A stretch of 64,000 bases of DNA from Turicibacter sp. TJ11 (GTDB lineage Bacteria > Bacillota_I > Bacilli_A > MOL361 > Turicibacteraceae), in contig NZ_CP069349.1 of assembly GCF_021497505.1 (NCBI RefSeq), forward strand, positions 2,017,001-2,081,000, written 5' to 3'. The notes under the pieces are model-generated. The model was not told the DNA's origin. It was given only the letters and a program-made list of their open reading frames with translations, and made no database searches. Made by a program: the position numbers and the translations under genes. Below, piece by piece: positions 15,749-24,340 of the stretch. Every line of letters starts with the position of its first letter. The stretch's first letter is position 1.

Positions 15749-16033
15749 TTACTCATTTTCATCTTCACGATGACGCTTGATAAAGCCATACATTCCATCG
15801 CCTAGTTCAACTGTATATTGATTATCATCAGAAACAAAATAATAACCATAAGGGGCATAATCTTCTAATGAATATTTAATCGTTCCTAAGATATTAGTCG
15901 TATCCTGTTGGCTAAGAGTAAAAACATCACCATCATTTAATGTCGTCACTACATCACCTAAATCGGTATAGCAGTTAAATTTTTTCGTTTTTTCATCGAA
16001 AACGATTTGTACATACATATTATGTGTTGCCAT
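15749..16033 (-). CDS. DUF5348-like protein (chromosomal)
   Basis: 94 aa. 'DGDVFTLSQ ... NILGTIKYS ... PYGYYFVSDDNQYTVELGDGMYGFI' lines up with the element-encoded protein at 5969-6193 (F-x-L, G-x-I, GYYF, Y-x-x-x-L-x-x-GM-x-G). It is likely a small beta-rich DUF5348-type domain of unknown function. The ATG at 16033 is chosen because AAGGA lies 7 nt upstream; a TTG codon precedes it. Its terminator has been split by IS copy 1. It may be a remnant of an older integrative element. Confidence 0.55.
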   Translation of the reverse strand: MATHNMYVQIVFDEKTKKFNCYTDLGDVVTTLNDGDVFTLSQQDTTNILGTIKYSLEDYAPYGYYFVSDDNQYTVELGDGMYGFIKRHREDENE

Positions 16034-16233
16034 CAAACCATCCTTCCTAACTTCATTGTTGTTATTAGTTTGGTTTTATTGACTTATTTAATGTGTTTTT
16101 CTTTTAAGTCGCCTAAATTTTATGATTGCTACGAGTAAGTCATCACTCGTTTTATATTATTCTTGTATAAATCGTATCTTACTAACATATACTAATATTA
16201 CGTCCAGGTGGAACTATCCTTTAGCTTCCATAT

Positions 16234-16273
16234 AAAAAACCCTCTATGCTTTTCATTAGAGGGTTTTTTATTT
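16234..16273 (-). terminator. Terminator of uppP
   Basis: AAAAAACCCTCTA/TAGAGGGTTTTTT hairpin, symmetrical. The rest of 16034-16303 is empty. Confidence 0.85.
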
Positions 16274-16303
16274 TCATTTTTTAAATAATATTTTATTTTT
16301 AAT

Positions 16304-17131
16304 TTATCCTGCAAAGAACATAAAATATGCCATGACAAGGATTCCTAACACAATTCGATACCAACCGAATACTTTAAAATCATGTTTTTTAATATATCCC
16401 ATTAAGAACTTAATAGCTAAGATTGAAACAAAAAACGCGACTAATGTTCCTGTTCCAAGCGTGATCGCTTCTGCTGCTGTGAAATCAAATCCGAACTTCA
16501 CCATTTTTAATAAACTTGCACCTAACATCACAGGAATAGCTAAGAAGAACGTAAACTCTGATGCAACATAACGTGAAGCTCCAATTAAAATAGCTCCAAT
16601 AATTGTTGCTCCTGAACGAGAAGTTCCAGGAATTAAAGCTAGTAATTGAAACACACCGACCGTGAATGCAAATTTATACGTAATTTGTGTTAAATCATTA
16701 ATAACTGGACGGCGCCCTTTATTATAGTTTTCAACAATAATAAATAAAATTCCGTAAACAATTAACATTAACGCAACCGTTTGATAATTATAAAAATGTT
16801 CATCTAACCAATCATCAAATAATAATCCAATAACAGCGGCAGGTAAGCAAGCCACAACAATTTTAAACCATAAGCTCATTGTATCTTCTTTAATTTTAAA
16901 TCCACCTTTAAATTCGAATGGAAATAACTTATCCCAAAATAAACAAACGACTGCCATAATGGCTCCAAGTTGAATTACGACAAAGAACATCTTCATAAAT
17001 TCAGGAGTCATATTTAATTTAATAAATTCATCCACTAAAATCATATGTCCTGTACTACTTACAGGTAGCCACTCAGTAATCCCCTCAACGATTCCCAAGA
17101 AAATGACTTTTAAAATTTCAATAAAATCCAC
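16304..17131 (-). CDS. uppP: Undecaprenyl-diphosphatase
   Basis: 275 aa, an integral membrane enzyme of the UppP/BacA family. The catalytic motif is [15 protein letters not shown] near residues 16-30, and the second signature is PGTSRSGAT at about residue 168. Multiple hydrophobic segments fit the family's eight-helix fold. It removes a phosphate from undecaprenyl pyrophosphate to recycle the lipid carrier of cell-wall synthesis and gives intrinsic bacitracin tolerance. It is monocistronic with its own terminator, and an AGGAGG site precedes the start. Confidence 0.95.
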   Translation of the reverse strand: MDFIEILKVIFLGIVEGITEWLPVSSTGHMILVDEFIKLNMTPEFMKMFFVVIQLGAIMAVVCLFWDKLFPFEFKGGFKIKEDTMSLWFKIVVACLPAAVIGLLFDDWLDEHFYNYQTVALMLIVYGILFIIVENYNKGRRPVINDLTQITYKFAFTVGVFQLLALIPGTSRSGATIIGAILIGASRYVASEFTFFLAIPVMLGASLLKMVKFGFDFTAAEAITLGTGTLVAFFVSILAIKFLMGYIKKHDFKVFGWYRIVLGILVMAYFMFFAG

Positions 17132-17287
17132 GATTAACCCTCCTATTTATCATTCAACCAATCCCCAAAAGCATTGATTTCTATAACCTCTTTATGATAC
17201 TACGGATTAGTTGCTAAGAAAATACTTAATTTGTATAAACTTACATCGCAAATTCCTATATAATAAATGAAAAAAGGGGGATTTTAG

Positions 17288-18109
17288 ATGAAAACAGCAA
17301 AGGTTTTTCTTGTTTCACTATTTTTTATAACTGCATTAAGTATTTTTTTATATAGTCAAAATCACTGGATTAGTATGGATCAATATGTTGTTCAATCATC
17401 CAATCTTCCTCAAAATTTTGATGACTTTAAAATTGTTCATCTTTCTGATTTACACGGACAATCTTTTGGAAAAAATCAGAGCTACTTACTAAAAAAGATT
17501 CATACATTCAAACCAGATCTTATCGCAATTACGGGAGATCTATTTGATGCCTCTTCTACTATTGAAGCTAGTTTTAACTTAATTGAACAACTGACTGATT
17601 ATCCTGTTTATTTTGTTACTGGAAATCATGAATCGTGGCGATCTGATTATGTCGCATTAGAAAAACAATTGGCCGAATTAGGCGTTCATATTTTACGTAA
17701 TGAACATAAAATCATTGAGATTGGGAAGCAACAAATCGAAATCATAGGAATTGATGATCCTAACTTTGGTGATTCTGTGGATAACAATCTTCAAGTCTCC
17801 TTAAAAGAAAGCGATCCAAACTCATTCAAACTTCTGTTATCTCATCGTCCCGAAACATTCGAGCATTATGTTGAAAAAGAAATTGATCTTGTTTTATCTG
17901 GACACGCTCATGGGGGACAGTTTAGATTGCCTTTTATCAATGGAATAGTGGCGCCTGATCAAGGTCTTTTCCCAACGTTTACAGAAGGTATTCATACAAA
18001 AAATAAAACAACCATGATTATAAGTCGTGGTCTTGGTAACAGTATTATTCCTCAACGATTGTTTAATCGTCCTAACTTAATTCAAATCATATTAAAAGCG
18101 GATGCCTAA
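17288..18109 (+). CDS. Membrane-anchored metallophosphoesterase
   Basis: 273 aa. Residues about 5-24 form an N-terminal signal anchor; the rest is a calcineurin-like phosphoesterase. All metal motifs are visible: HLSDLHG (D-x-H), ITGDLFD (GD), VTGNHESW (GNH), LLSHRPE (H) and LSGHAHGGQ (GHxH). It resembles the YkuE/YaeI family, phosphodiesterases acting at the outer membrane face on lipid-linked substrates. A GGGGG site precedes the ATG. The gene end overlaps the next terminator. A second paralogue is encoded at 35653-36486. Confidence 0.88.
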   Translation: MKTAKVFLVSLFFITALSIFLYSQNHWISMDQYVVQSSNLPQNFDDFKIVHLSDLHGQSFGKNQSYLLKKIHTFKPDLIAITGDLFDASSTIEASFNLIEQLTDYPVYFVTGNHESWRSDYVALEKQLAELGVHILRNEHKIIEIGKQQIEIIGIDDPNFGDSVDNNLQVSLKESDPNSFKLLLSHRPETFEHYVEKEIDLVLSGHAHGGQFRLPFINGIVAPDQGLFPTFTEGIHTKNKTTMIISRGLGNSIIPQRLFNRPNLIQIILKADA

Positions 18110-18124
18110 GGCACCCGCTTTTTA
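18094..18124 (+). terminator. Terminator overlapping the phosphoesterase stop codon
   Basis: AAAAGCGG-at-GCC / GGC-ac-CCGCTTTTT. The TAA stop is the loop. Confidence 0.85.
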
Positions 18125-18187
18125 TTCAATTCAGTGTGTGTTACAACGAATTTATATACATAAACAGAGTAAATATTCCTTCATTAC

Positions 18188-19882
18188 TTATAATTTTTGA
18201 TCCTCCACTTGATCTAACCATGCTTTAATATCTGAAATGATTGAGCTTACACATCCATCTTCAAATGGAGATTTTAAGTTTGCGTACTCAACTAATCCTA
18301 AGAATGATTTTGTTCCTCCTATCTCACATAAACGAACATAATCGTTCCACGCTGCCTCTTTATCATCATGCATTCGTTTCCAGAACTGTAATGCACAGAT
18401 TTGTGCTAATGTGTAGTCTATATAATAAAATGGACTATTGAAAATATGGGCTTGTTGGAACCACCAACTTCCACGATCTAAGAAGTCACATCCTTCATAG
18501 TTTTTATGTGGTAAGTATTGTTTTTCAAGTGAACGCCATGCTGCTTTACGCTCGGCTGGTGTTGCCTCAGGATGATAATAAACAAAGTGTTGGAAAGCAT
18601 CAACAACAATTCCATAAGGAATAAACTTAATGGCTGATCCTAAATGTTCAAATTTATATTTTTCAGTATCTTCCTTAAAGAATAAATTCATCCATGGCCA
18701 AGTAAAAAATTCCATGCTCATCGAATGAATCTCACAACTTTCATACGTTGGAAAGTTTAATTCAGGTGTTTCAATCCAGCGTGAAGAATAAACTTGAAAA
18801 GCATGCCCCGCTTCATGTGTTAACACATCAATATCACCAGATGTTCCATTAAAATTAGAGAAGATAAATGGTGCTTTATATTCTGGGATATAAGTACAAT
18901 ATCCTCCACCTGCTTTACCTGATTTATTAACTAAATCTAATAATTCATTGTCCACCATGAAGTCAAAAAATTCTTTTGTTTGTGGGGATAACTCATGATA
19001 CATCTTAACCCCATTTTCTAAAATCCATTCCGGTTCACCTTTAGGCGTTGCATTTCCTGTTTTAAATTCAAATTTTTCATCAAAATATCGAAGTGTTTCA
19101 TAACCTAAACGAGAAGCTTGACGATGATATAGTGAGCTTGCTACTGGAACAATATATTCTAGCACTTGTTGACGGAAGTTTTCTACCATCTGTGGATTAT
19201 AATCACTACGTGTCATACGAACATAACCCAGTTCCACAAAATTATTAAATCCTAATTTTTTGGCAATTCGTGTACGAACTTTAACGAGTTGATCATAAAT
19301 GTTATCAATCTCATCTTCATGCATTTCAAAAAAAGCGTATTTAGCTTGTGACGCTGCTTCACGGACTTGACGATCTTCACTTAATAAATATTTTCCCATT
19401 CCAGAAAGGGTACGTTCTTCACCGTCAAATAAAATTTTAGCTGATGCTAATAGTTTAGTATACTGACTTGATAGCTTATTTTCCTCTTGTAAATCACTTA
19501 CAATTTCAGAAGAAAACGCCTTTAAACGATAATCAATAATCGTAAAGAATTGTGCACTTAATTTCTCTTCTAATGCATCTCGATAAGCTGATGACACAAC
19601 AGCTTCATAAAATAACGAATTGACTTCTTCGTATAAGGGGCTGTATTCATCCCAGTACGTTTGCTCTGCATCATAAAACTCGTCTCGCGTATCAATACTG
19701 TGACGAATTGAAGCAATGGTTGCCATCGTTTCAATATGGTTACGTAATTGATTAATTTCTTTTACAACGTCTAGTTGCTCTTGGGCGCTCTTTGCATTTT
19801 TTAATGCCTCAATTAATAAGGTCATTTGTTCTTTATATTGATTAAAATTTGGTCGTTCATAGTTAAACTCAGAAAATTTCAT
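18188..19882 (-). CDS. M3 family oligoendopeptidase
   Basis: About 564 aa, a cytosolic zinc metallopeptidase of the oligoendopeptidase F/M3 type (length normal for the TIGR02289-like branch). The zinc site HEAGH lies in DVLTHEAGHAFQ, and the downstream Glu is in YESCEIHSMSMEF. It cleaves short peptides. I start at the ATG at 19882 (MKFSEFNYERPN), which has AAGGAG 9 nt upstream. An in-frame ATG seven codons earlier (19903) has only a GAGG and would put that AAGGAG inside the gene. It is monocistronic. Confidence 0.9.
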   Translation of the reverse strand: MKFSEFNYERPNFNQYKEQMTLLIEALKNAKSAQEQLDVVKEINQLRNHIETMATIASIRHSIDTRDEFYDAEQTYWDEYSPLYEEVNSLFYEAVVSSAYRDALEEKLSAQFFTIIDYRLKAFSSEIVSDLQEENKLSSQYTKLLASAKILFDGEERTLSGMGKYLLSEDRQVREAASQAKYAFFEMHEDEIDNIYDQLVKVRTRIAKKLGFNNFVELGYVRMTRSDYNPQMVENFRQQVLEYIVPVASSLYHRQASRLGYETLRYFDEKFEFKTGNATPKGEPEWILENGVKMYHELSPQTKEFFDFMVDNELLDLVNKSGKAGGGYCTYIPEYKAPFIFSNFNGTSGDIDVLTHEAGHAFQVYSSRWIETPELNFPTYESCEIHSMSMEFFTWPWMNLFFKEDTEKYKFEHLGSAIKFIPYGIVVDAFQHFVYYHPEATPAERKAAWRSLEKQYLPHKNYEGCDFLDRGSWWFQQAHIFNSPFYYIDYTLAQICALQFWKRMHDDKEAAWNDYVRLCEIGGTKSFLGLVEYANLKSPFEDGCVSSIISDIKAWLDQVEDQKL

Positions 19883-20099
19883 TTTTTCTCGCTCCTTACT
19901 CATTATAATTAACCTCTTCTATCTAACCTCAATCACATGATGTCCCCTCAAGCTAGATAAGAATAAGTATTAACGCTATTATACTATATCCATTTTTAAA
20001 TTGTATATTTTACCAATAATTTCATCATTTTATTTGATCATTTATTGTAAATCCATAACACAACGATAGAAAGATTAACGATGATCTTTTATCTTTCAT

Positions 20100-20843
20100 C
20101 TATTCCCAAATAAAACTTGTTCGACCCATGACATTTAATACGTAATCTTCTAAAATTAATTGATCTTCATAAATTTCAGTTGCTATTTTTACTCCTACAT
20201 ATCGAAGATGCCAAGGTTCATACTGATAGCCAGTTTCTGAAACTCGATTCTGTGGATATCTAATAATGTATCCGAAGCGATGAGCATTTTGTGCCACCCA
20301 TTCTCCTTCTTCAGTTTCTCCAAAAGCTTCTGTCAATCCTTCATGAACAGATTCAGACGTAATATCAATGGTTAATCCTGTCTGATGTTCGCTATGTCCA
20401 GGTCTTGCACTATATTGATCGGCTGCCTCCACGCCATCTTGTTGAACATATCTATTATACAGAGAAACTTGTGTCTCATAAGAACGATAGCCACTTCTAG
20501 CTATTAAATCATATCCTTCTTCCTTAGCAGCTATAAATAATTCTTTTAAAGCATCCGCTGCTTCTTTTCTCAAATAGTTTCCTTCATTATTAACATCATT
20601 ATTATACAGAGGAACATCTAAAAATACGAGATCTTCAGGTTCATAGTCTTCAGGCAAGCTATAATTTTTATTAACTAAAACACTTAAACTATCAGGATTT
20701 TCAACTAAAGAAACTTGTTGATAAAAAGCCGGAACTATCTTTTCTAAATTAGCTTCCTTTGCTTCGGCTGATAACATCGTGATCACCCCAATAAAAATAA
20801 ATAATCCACTCATAACTACCAAAAAACTTCTCGTTCGATTCAT
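20100..20843 (-). CDS. VanY-type D-alanyl-D-alanine carboxypeptidase (M15B)
   Basis: 247 aa, with an N-terminal signal anchor (about residues 7-26) and an extracellular peptidase M15 domain. The motifs SGYRSYETQ, the zinc ligands in SEHQTGLTIDI (H and D), a Glu in EGEWVAQNAHRFGY and the last His in EPWHLRYVG are all present. It trims the terminal D-Ala of peptidoglycan stems. Nothing else here points to vancomycin resistance. It lies 120 bp downstream of a wall amidase, separated by a terminator. Confidence 0.9.
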   Translation of the reverse strand: MNRTRSFLVVMSGLFIFIGVITMLSAEAKEANLEKIVPAFYQQVSLVENPDSLSVLVNKNYSLPEDYEPEDLVFLDVPLYNNDVNNEGNYLRKEAADALKELFIAAKEEGYDLIARSGYRSYETQVSLYNRYVQQDGVEAADQYSARPGHSEHQTGLTIDITSESVHEGLTEAFGETEEGEWVAQNAHRFGYIIRYPQNRVSETGYQYEPWHLRYVGVKIATEIYEDQLILEDYVLNVMGRTSFIWE

Positions 20844-20923
20844 CCCAAATCACTCCTTTATTCATTTAATTACCTTATTATTGAATAAAATTTTATTTTT
20901 TAAACAATCATTCCTATCTAATA

Positions 20924-20961
20924 AAAAAAGTCAGAATGTTAAAGTTAACATTCTGACTTTT
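20924..20961. terminator. Long symmetrical terminator
   Basis: AAAAAGTCAGAATGTTAA/TTAACATTCTGACTTTTT with almost no loop. It separates the amidase and carboxypeptidase transcripts. Confidence 0.9.
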
Positions 20962-20963
20962 AC

Positions 20964-21668
20964 TCATTGATTTAAAAACTGTTCGATACCACTAATTATT
21001 CCGTCAATCACTTCATTTTGATAACTTGATGATGTAATCAATGAAAGTTCCTGAGGATTAGAAATAAACGCCGTTTCAACTAATACAGCAGGCATCGTTG
21101 TTTCACGCGTAACAACTAAACTATCCTGTTCTCTAATTCCACGATCTCTTGCCCCTGTGGAGTCAACAAGCGCCTGTTGGATGAGTTGTGCAAATCGTTC
21201 ATCATTCGTTGTTTTATCATCATTGTAATAAACTTCTATTCCACTTACACTTGTATCCTGACTGTAACAGTTTTGATGAAGACTAATAAATAAATCAGCC
21301 TCTGCCTCGTTAGCAAAATCTGAACGTTCTCTTAATTCAAGTGCTGTGTCATCACTTCTCGTCATTAAAACACGATAGCCTTTATCTAAAAGCGCCTGTT
21401 TTAATTTTAAAGAGATTTCTAAGTTAATATCCTTCTCTAAAATTCCTTCATTCTCACTACCCGAATCAATGCCTCCATGACCAGGATCAATCACGATAAG
21501 TGGTTGTTCTAATATATCAACTGATTTTTCCTTTTGTGATTCAAATGCTATCGAATTATTTTTGACAATTTGTAGCTGTTGTTGATAGACTTTAAAACCA
21601 CTTAATAAAAGAGTCATGCTAATGATAAAAAAACTAAAGTAAAACTTCCTTTTTAACTTTCTTTTCAT
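20964..21668 (-). CDS. N-acetylmuramoyl-L-alanine amidase (Amidase_3)
   Basis: 234 aa. An N-terminal signal anchor (residues about 9-27) is followed by an Amidase_3 domain: IDPGHGGIDSGSE (zinc His), the Glu in ILEKDINLEISL, SLHQNC (zinc His) and the catalytic Glu in VLVETAFISN. This resembles CwlD, but no spore context is seen. It cuts the bond between muramic acid and the stem peptide at the cell surface. The AGGAG site and start are clear. Its stop lies 3 bp before a terminator. Confidence 0.92.
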   Translation of the reverse strand: MKRKLKRKFYFSFFIISMTLLLSGFKVYQQQLQIVKNNSIAFESQKEKSVDILEQPLIVIDPGHGGIDSGSENEGILEKDINLEISLKLKQALLDKGYRVLMTRSDDTALELRERSDFANEAEADLFISLHQNCYSQDTSVSGIEVYYNDDKTTNDERFAQLIQQALVDSTGARDRGIREQDSLVVTRETTMPAVLVETAFISNPQELSLITSSSYQNEVIDGIISGIEQFLNQ

Positions 21669-21864
21669 ACTTTTCTCCTTTAATCTCTTAACTTATCAAT
21701 TTTTTAGATTATAACTAACGAATCTTAGAATAATCTTAAAAAATCTCTTCAAACGATAATTGTGTTGTCGAATGTACAGTTATTATGTAGTATAGTTCGT
21801 TTTCACTTAACAATACTATTAATAGGTGAACGCCTGAATTTTTTTAAGAGATGGAGTGGATGAT

Positions 21865-22575
21865 ATGCTTAGAAAACTCGATCATCGATATCTAGGTGGC
21901 GCTGTTTACAACTGGTTAGAAAAAGATGACTATCTTTCAACAACTGATGTGAATGAAACGAATATTAATTTCGGTGTTCTTCAAGTTTTAAATGATGCAG
22001 TGATTGCACCTAATACAGGATTTGATTCTATTGCTCATACTGATCTTGAAGTTCTAACTTATGTTATTGATGGTGAACTGACACATAAAGATCACATGGG
22101 TAATATCAGTAGTTTAAAACGTGGACAAATGAAATATGTAAGTGCTGGAACTGGTATAACTCACAGTGAAGCAAATCATAGTGATATTCCATTACGCCTT
22201 CTTCAAATTTGGATTACTCCCAATAAAAAAGGACATCAACCCACATACGGTGAATACCATTTTGAATGGGAAGCACGTCATAATCAGTGGCTTCATATGG
22301 TTTCAGATATGCAACACGATGCCCCAATTACGATTAATCAAGATGTTAATATCTACACAATTCTTTTAGACGAAGGAAATACGGCTGATATTAACGTTGC
22401 CACTGGAAGACAAGCCTATCTTATGCAAATTGAAGGATTTTCACTTGCGAATGAAATTGCCCTTAAAGAAAAGGATGCTTTAGAAATTATAGAGGACCAT
22501 CTTCACATTGAAGCGACACATACTTCACATTTCATTTTGATCGATATGCCAAAAACTGATCATCCTTATATGTAA
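21865..22575 (+). CDS. Pirin-like bicupin
   Basis: 236 aa, two cupin halves of the pirin family (YhhW/YhaK type, some members with quercetinase activity). The conserved FDSIAHTDLEVLTYVIDGELTHKD and SAGTGITHSEAN blocks are present. In YhhW the first block reads H-P-H, giving two metal His; here the first is Ile (SIAH), so one ligand of the usual three-His/one-Glu site is missing. I start at ATG 21865 because GGAG lies 8 nt upstream; a GTG at 21856 overlaps that ribosome site. It ends beside a terminator interrupted by an IS. Confidence 0.8.
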   Translation: MLRKLDHRYLGGAVYNWLEKDDYLSTTDVNETNINFGVLQVLNDAVIAPNTGFDSIAHTDLEVLTYVIDGELTHKDHMGNISSLKRGQMKYVSAGTGITHSEANHSDIPLRLLQIWITPNKKGHQPTYGEYHFEWEARHNQWLHMVSDMQHDAPITINQDVNIYTILLDEGNTADINVATGRQAYLMQIEGFSLANEIALKEKDALEIIEDHLHIEATHTSHFILIDMPKTDHPYM

Positions 22576-22643
22576 AAAAAGAGCGAACAATTCGAGGCCA
22601 CTGAAAATCTATTCTGATTTTTAGTACTCAGGTAATCCAAAAT

Positions 22644-22693
22644 AAAAAAGTTAGAAAATCAGGATTTAAATTCCTATATTTTCTAACTTTTTT
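22644..22693 (-). terminator. Terminator downstream of the transposase, inside the IS
   Basis: AAAAAAGTTAGAAAAT and ATTTTCTAACTTTTTT arms with an internal AT-rich stem. Unlike copies 1 and 2, it lies after the transposase stop. Confidence 0.8.
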
Positions 22694-22721
22694 TATGTGT
22701 TATTACTTAAGAGCCAAATCC

Positions 22722-24197
22722 TTACGCTTTTTCATGGATTAATTTTAGAATTCTTTTTAAATTTACTCCAAATAATGTGGTGGCTGCTTGCAACTGCATA
22801 CCAAAAAGACCTGATGACGTCGCTCGATCGTAACCATGTCTACACTTTAACTCACTATTTTTCGCTTCAATCATATAGCGATACTTTGCTTCTTCTTTAA
22901 AAGCGTCCGTCTCTTGAAATTCAGCTTGTGCTTGATGTGTGTTGGATTTGATAGAAACCGAATATGACTTTGTTTTCGCACCCTCTTTGTAACACCCATC
23001 TCTTAATGGACAAACCTGACACTTCTCTACATCAAACCAATAAGACTCAACAGTTCCTTCACCATCTTCTTCATGTTTTTTAGGTCGTGTACTTGTCTTT
23101 TTAATGCTCATGTGACCTGCAGAACAAACATACATCTTTGCATCTTTGTTGAACTCAAACTTTTCTGCATTTTTTCGATTGCCATGTGTGACTGTTTTAC
23201 TTAAACGTGAAACTAACTGTATCTTTTCTTTCGATGTAAACTTTAAATTATCTTTTTCTGAATAGGCTGCATCACCGATAATTGTTTCAACTTTCATCCC
23301 TGCAGTTCTTGATTTTTCTACTAATTCTTGTAGTTGTTTTTCATCATGTTTTTCCCCTGTTGTCACAATAGCCCCCACCATGATTCGTTCCTTTGTCATG
23401 GCAATATGTGTTTTATATCCAAAATAATGACTATCCGCTGTCTTGTGTCCCACGCGTGCATCTTTATCGTACATGGATTGGATATGTTCTAAATCATCCT
23501 CGATGACTTCTTTTAATAAATTAAGTGTTGATTTAACAGCAGGCATATTTGAGACAACTTCATTTCTTTCAATAACTTCAACGACACTTTGAGCATCATT
23601 TAATTCTTCTTCTAAATTATTATTAGGATTTTTATCGGGCATTAATTCTTTCATTGTTTCATCAACTTCATAAACCTGACGACGAAGCTTTTTAGATAAC
23701 TCAACTAAGTACTCCTTAGGTGATTTTTGATGGTAACGGCTTTGAGTATGGGTGGAATCCACAATAATAGCTTTACTTTTAATTAAGTCATGTTCAATCG
23801 CAATCTCTACCGATTTCTTCATTAATAAATCTAATAGTTCAACATCCTTTAAACGTAACTTTCTAAACTTCGTTAATGAACTGGGATGAATAACATCTTC
23901 TTCTGGTGCCATTCCTAAAAAATACTTAAATGACAGATCGTAACGCGAACGCTCCACAACATCTACATCAGATAGTTCATAAATGACTTTTAATAATAGA
24001 TATTTAAATAAGCGAATGGGATCAATTGCATTTCGACCATTATCCACACAATATTTTTCTTTTAACTCATCGTAAATAAATGAAAAATCAACCACTTCAT
24101 TCATTCGTCTTAATAAATTATCTTTTGGAACCACCATATCATATAATCCTGCGTATGCGCTAAGTGGTAAAGCATTTTGTTTAACTAGCATAAGCAC
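22722..24197 (-). CDS. IS1182-family transposase, second type
   Basis: 491 aa, clearly related to but distinct from the transposases at 13999 and 28997. It has the DUF772-like N-terminus, 'IIVDSTHTQSRY' and 'IIGDAAYSEKDNLK' for the DD pair, 'YMIEAKNSELKCRHGYD' for the Glu region, and a cysteine block CQVCPLRDGC. It is complete, with its own stop inside the IS. The similarity of inverted repeats across both IS types shows close kinship. Confidence 0.92.
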   Translation of the reverse strand: MLMLVKQNALPLSAYAGLYDMVVPKDNLLRRMNEVVDFSFIYDELKEKYCVDNGRNAIDPIRLFKYLLLKVIYELSDVDVVERSRYDLSFKYFLGMAPEEDVIHPSSLTKFRKLRLKDVELLDLLMKKSVEIAIEHDLIKSKAIIVDSTHTQSRYHQKSPKEYLVELSKKLRRQVYEVDETMKELMPDKNPNNNLEEELNDAQSVVEVIERNEVVSNMPAVKSTLNLLKEVIEDDLEHIQSMYDKDARVGHKTADSHYFGYKTHIAMTKERIMVGAIVTTGEKHDEKQLQELVEKSRTAGMKVETIIGDAAYSEKDNLKFTSKEKIQLVSRLSKTVTHGNRKNAEKFEFNKDAKMYVCSAGHMSIKKTSTRPKKHEEDGEGTVESYWFDVEKCQVCPLRDGCYKEGAKTKSYSVSIKSNTHQAQAEFQETDAFKEEAKYRYMIEAKNSELKCRHGYDRATSSGLFGMQLQAATTLFGVNLKRILKLIHEKA

Positions 24198-24340
24198 CCC
24201 TCGACAAAGTTTGACGTTAGTTTAATTTTACCGTAAATCAAAAAAACATCCAACACTTCTATTGAAATGTTAGATGTTTTCAGATAGAGGACTTTTTCAG
24301 TGGCCTCGAACAATTCGCTCTTTTTTTATACTTATCCACT

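Larger units (their letters stand above)
22594..24308 (-). mobile_element. IS1182-type insertion sequence, second type
   Basis: 1715 bp with perfect 14-bp ends GAGGCCACTGAAAA in inverted orientation, and an exact 9-bp target duplication GAACAATTC (22585-22593, 24309-24317). Removing it restores AAAAAAAGAGCGAA-CAA-TTCGCTCTTTTTTT, a bidirectional terminator between the pirin and PTS genes, with the insertion centred on the loop. Confidence 0.93.

Noticed and set aside
20100-20843. Vancomycin resistance gene vanY
   Set aside because: It belongs to the M15B carboxypeptidase family common in wall metabolism; no vanRS, vanH, vanA or vanX genes are nearby.
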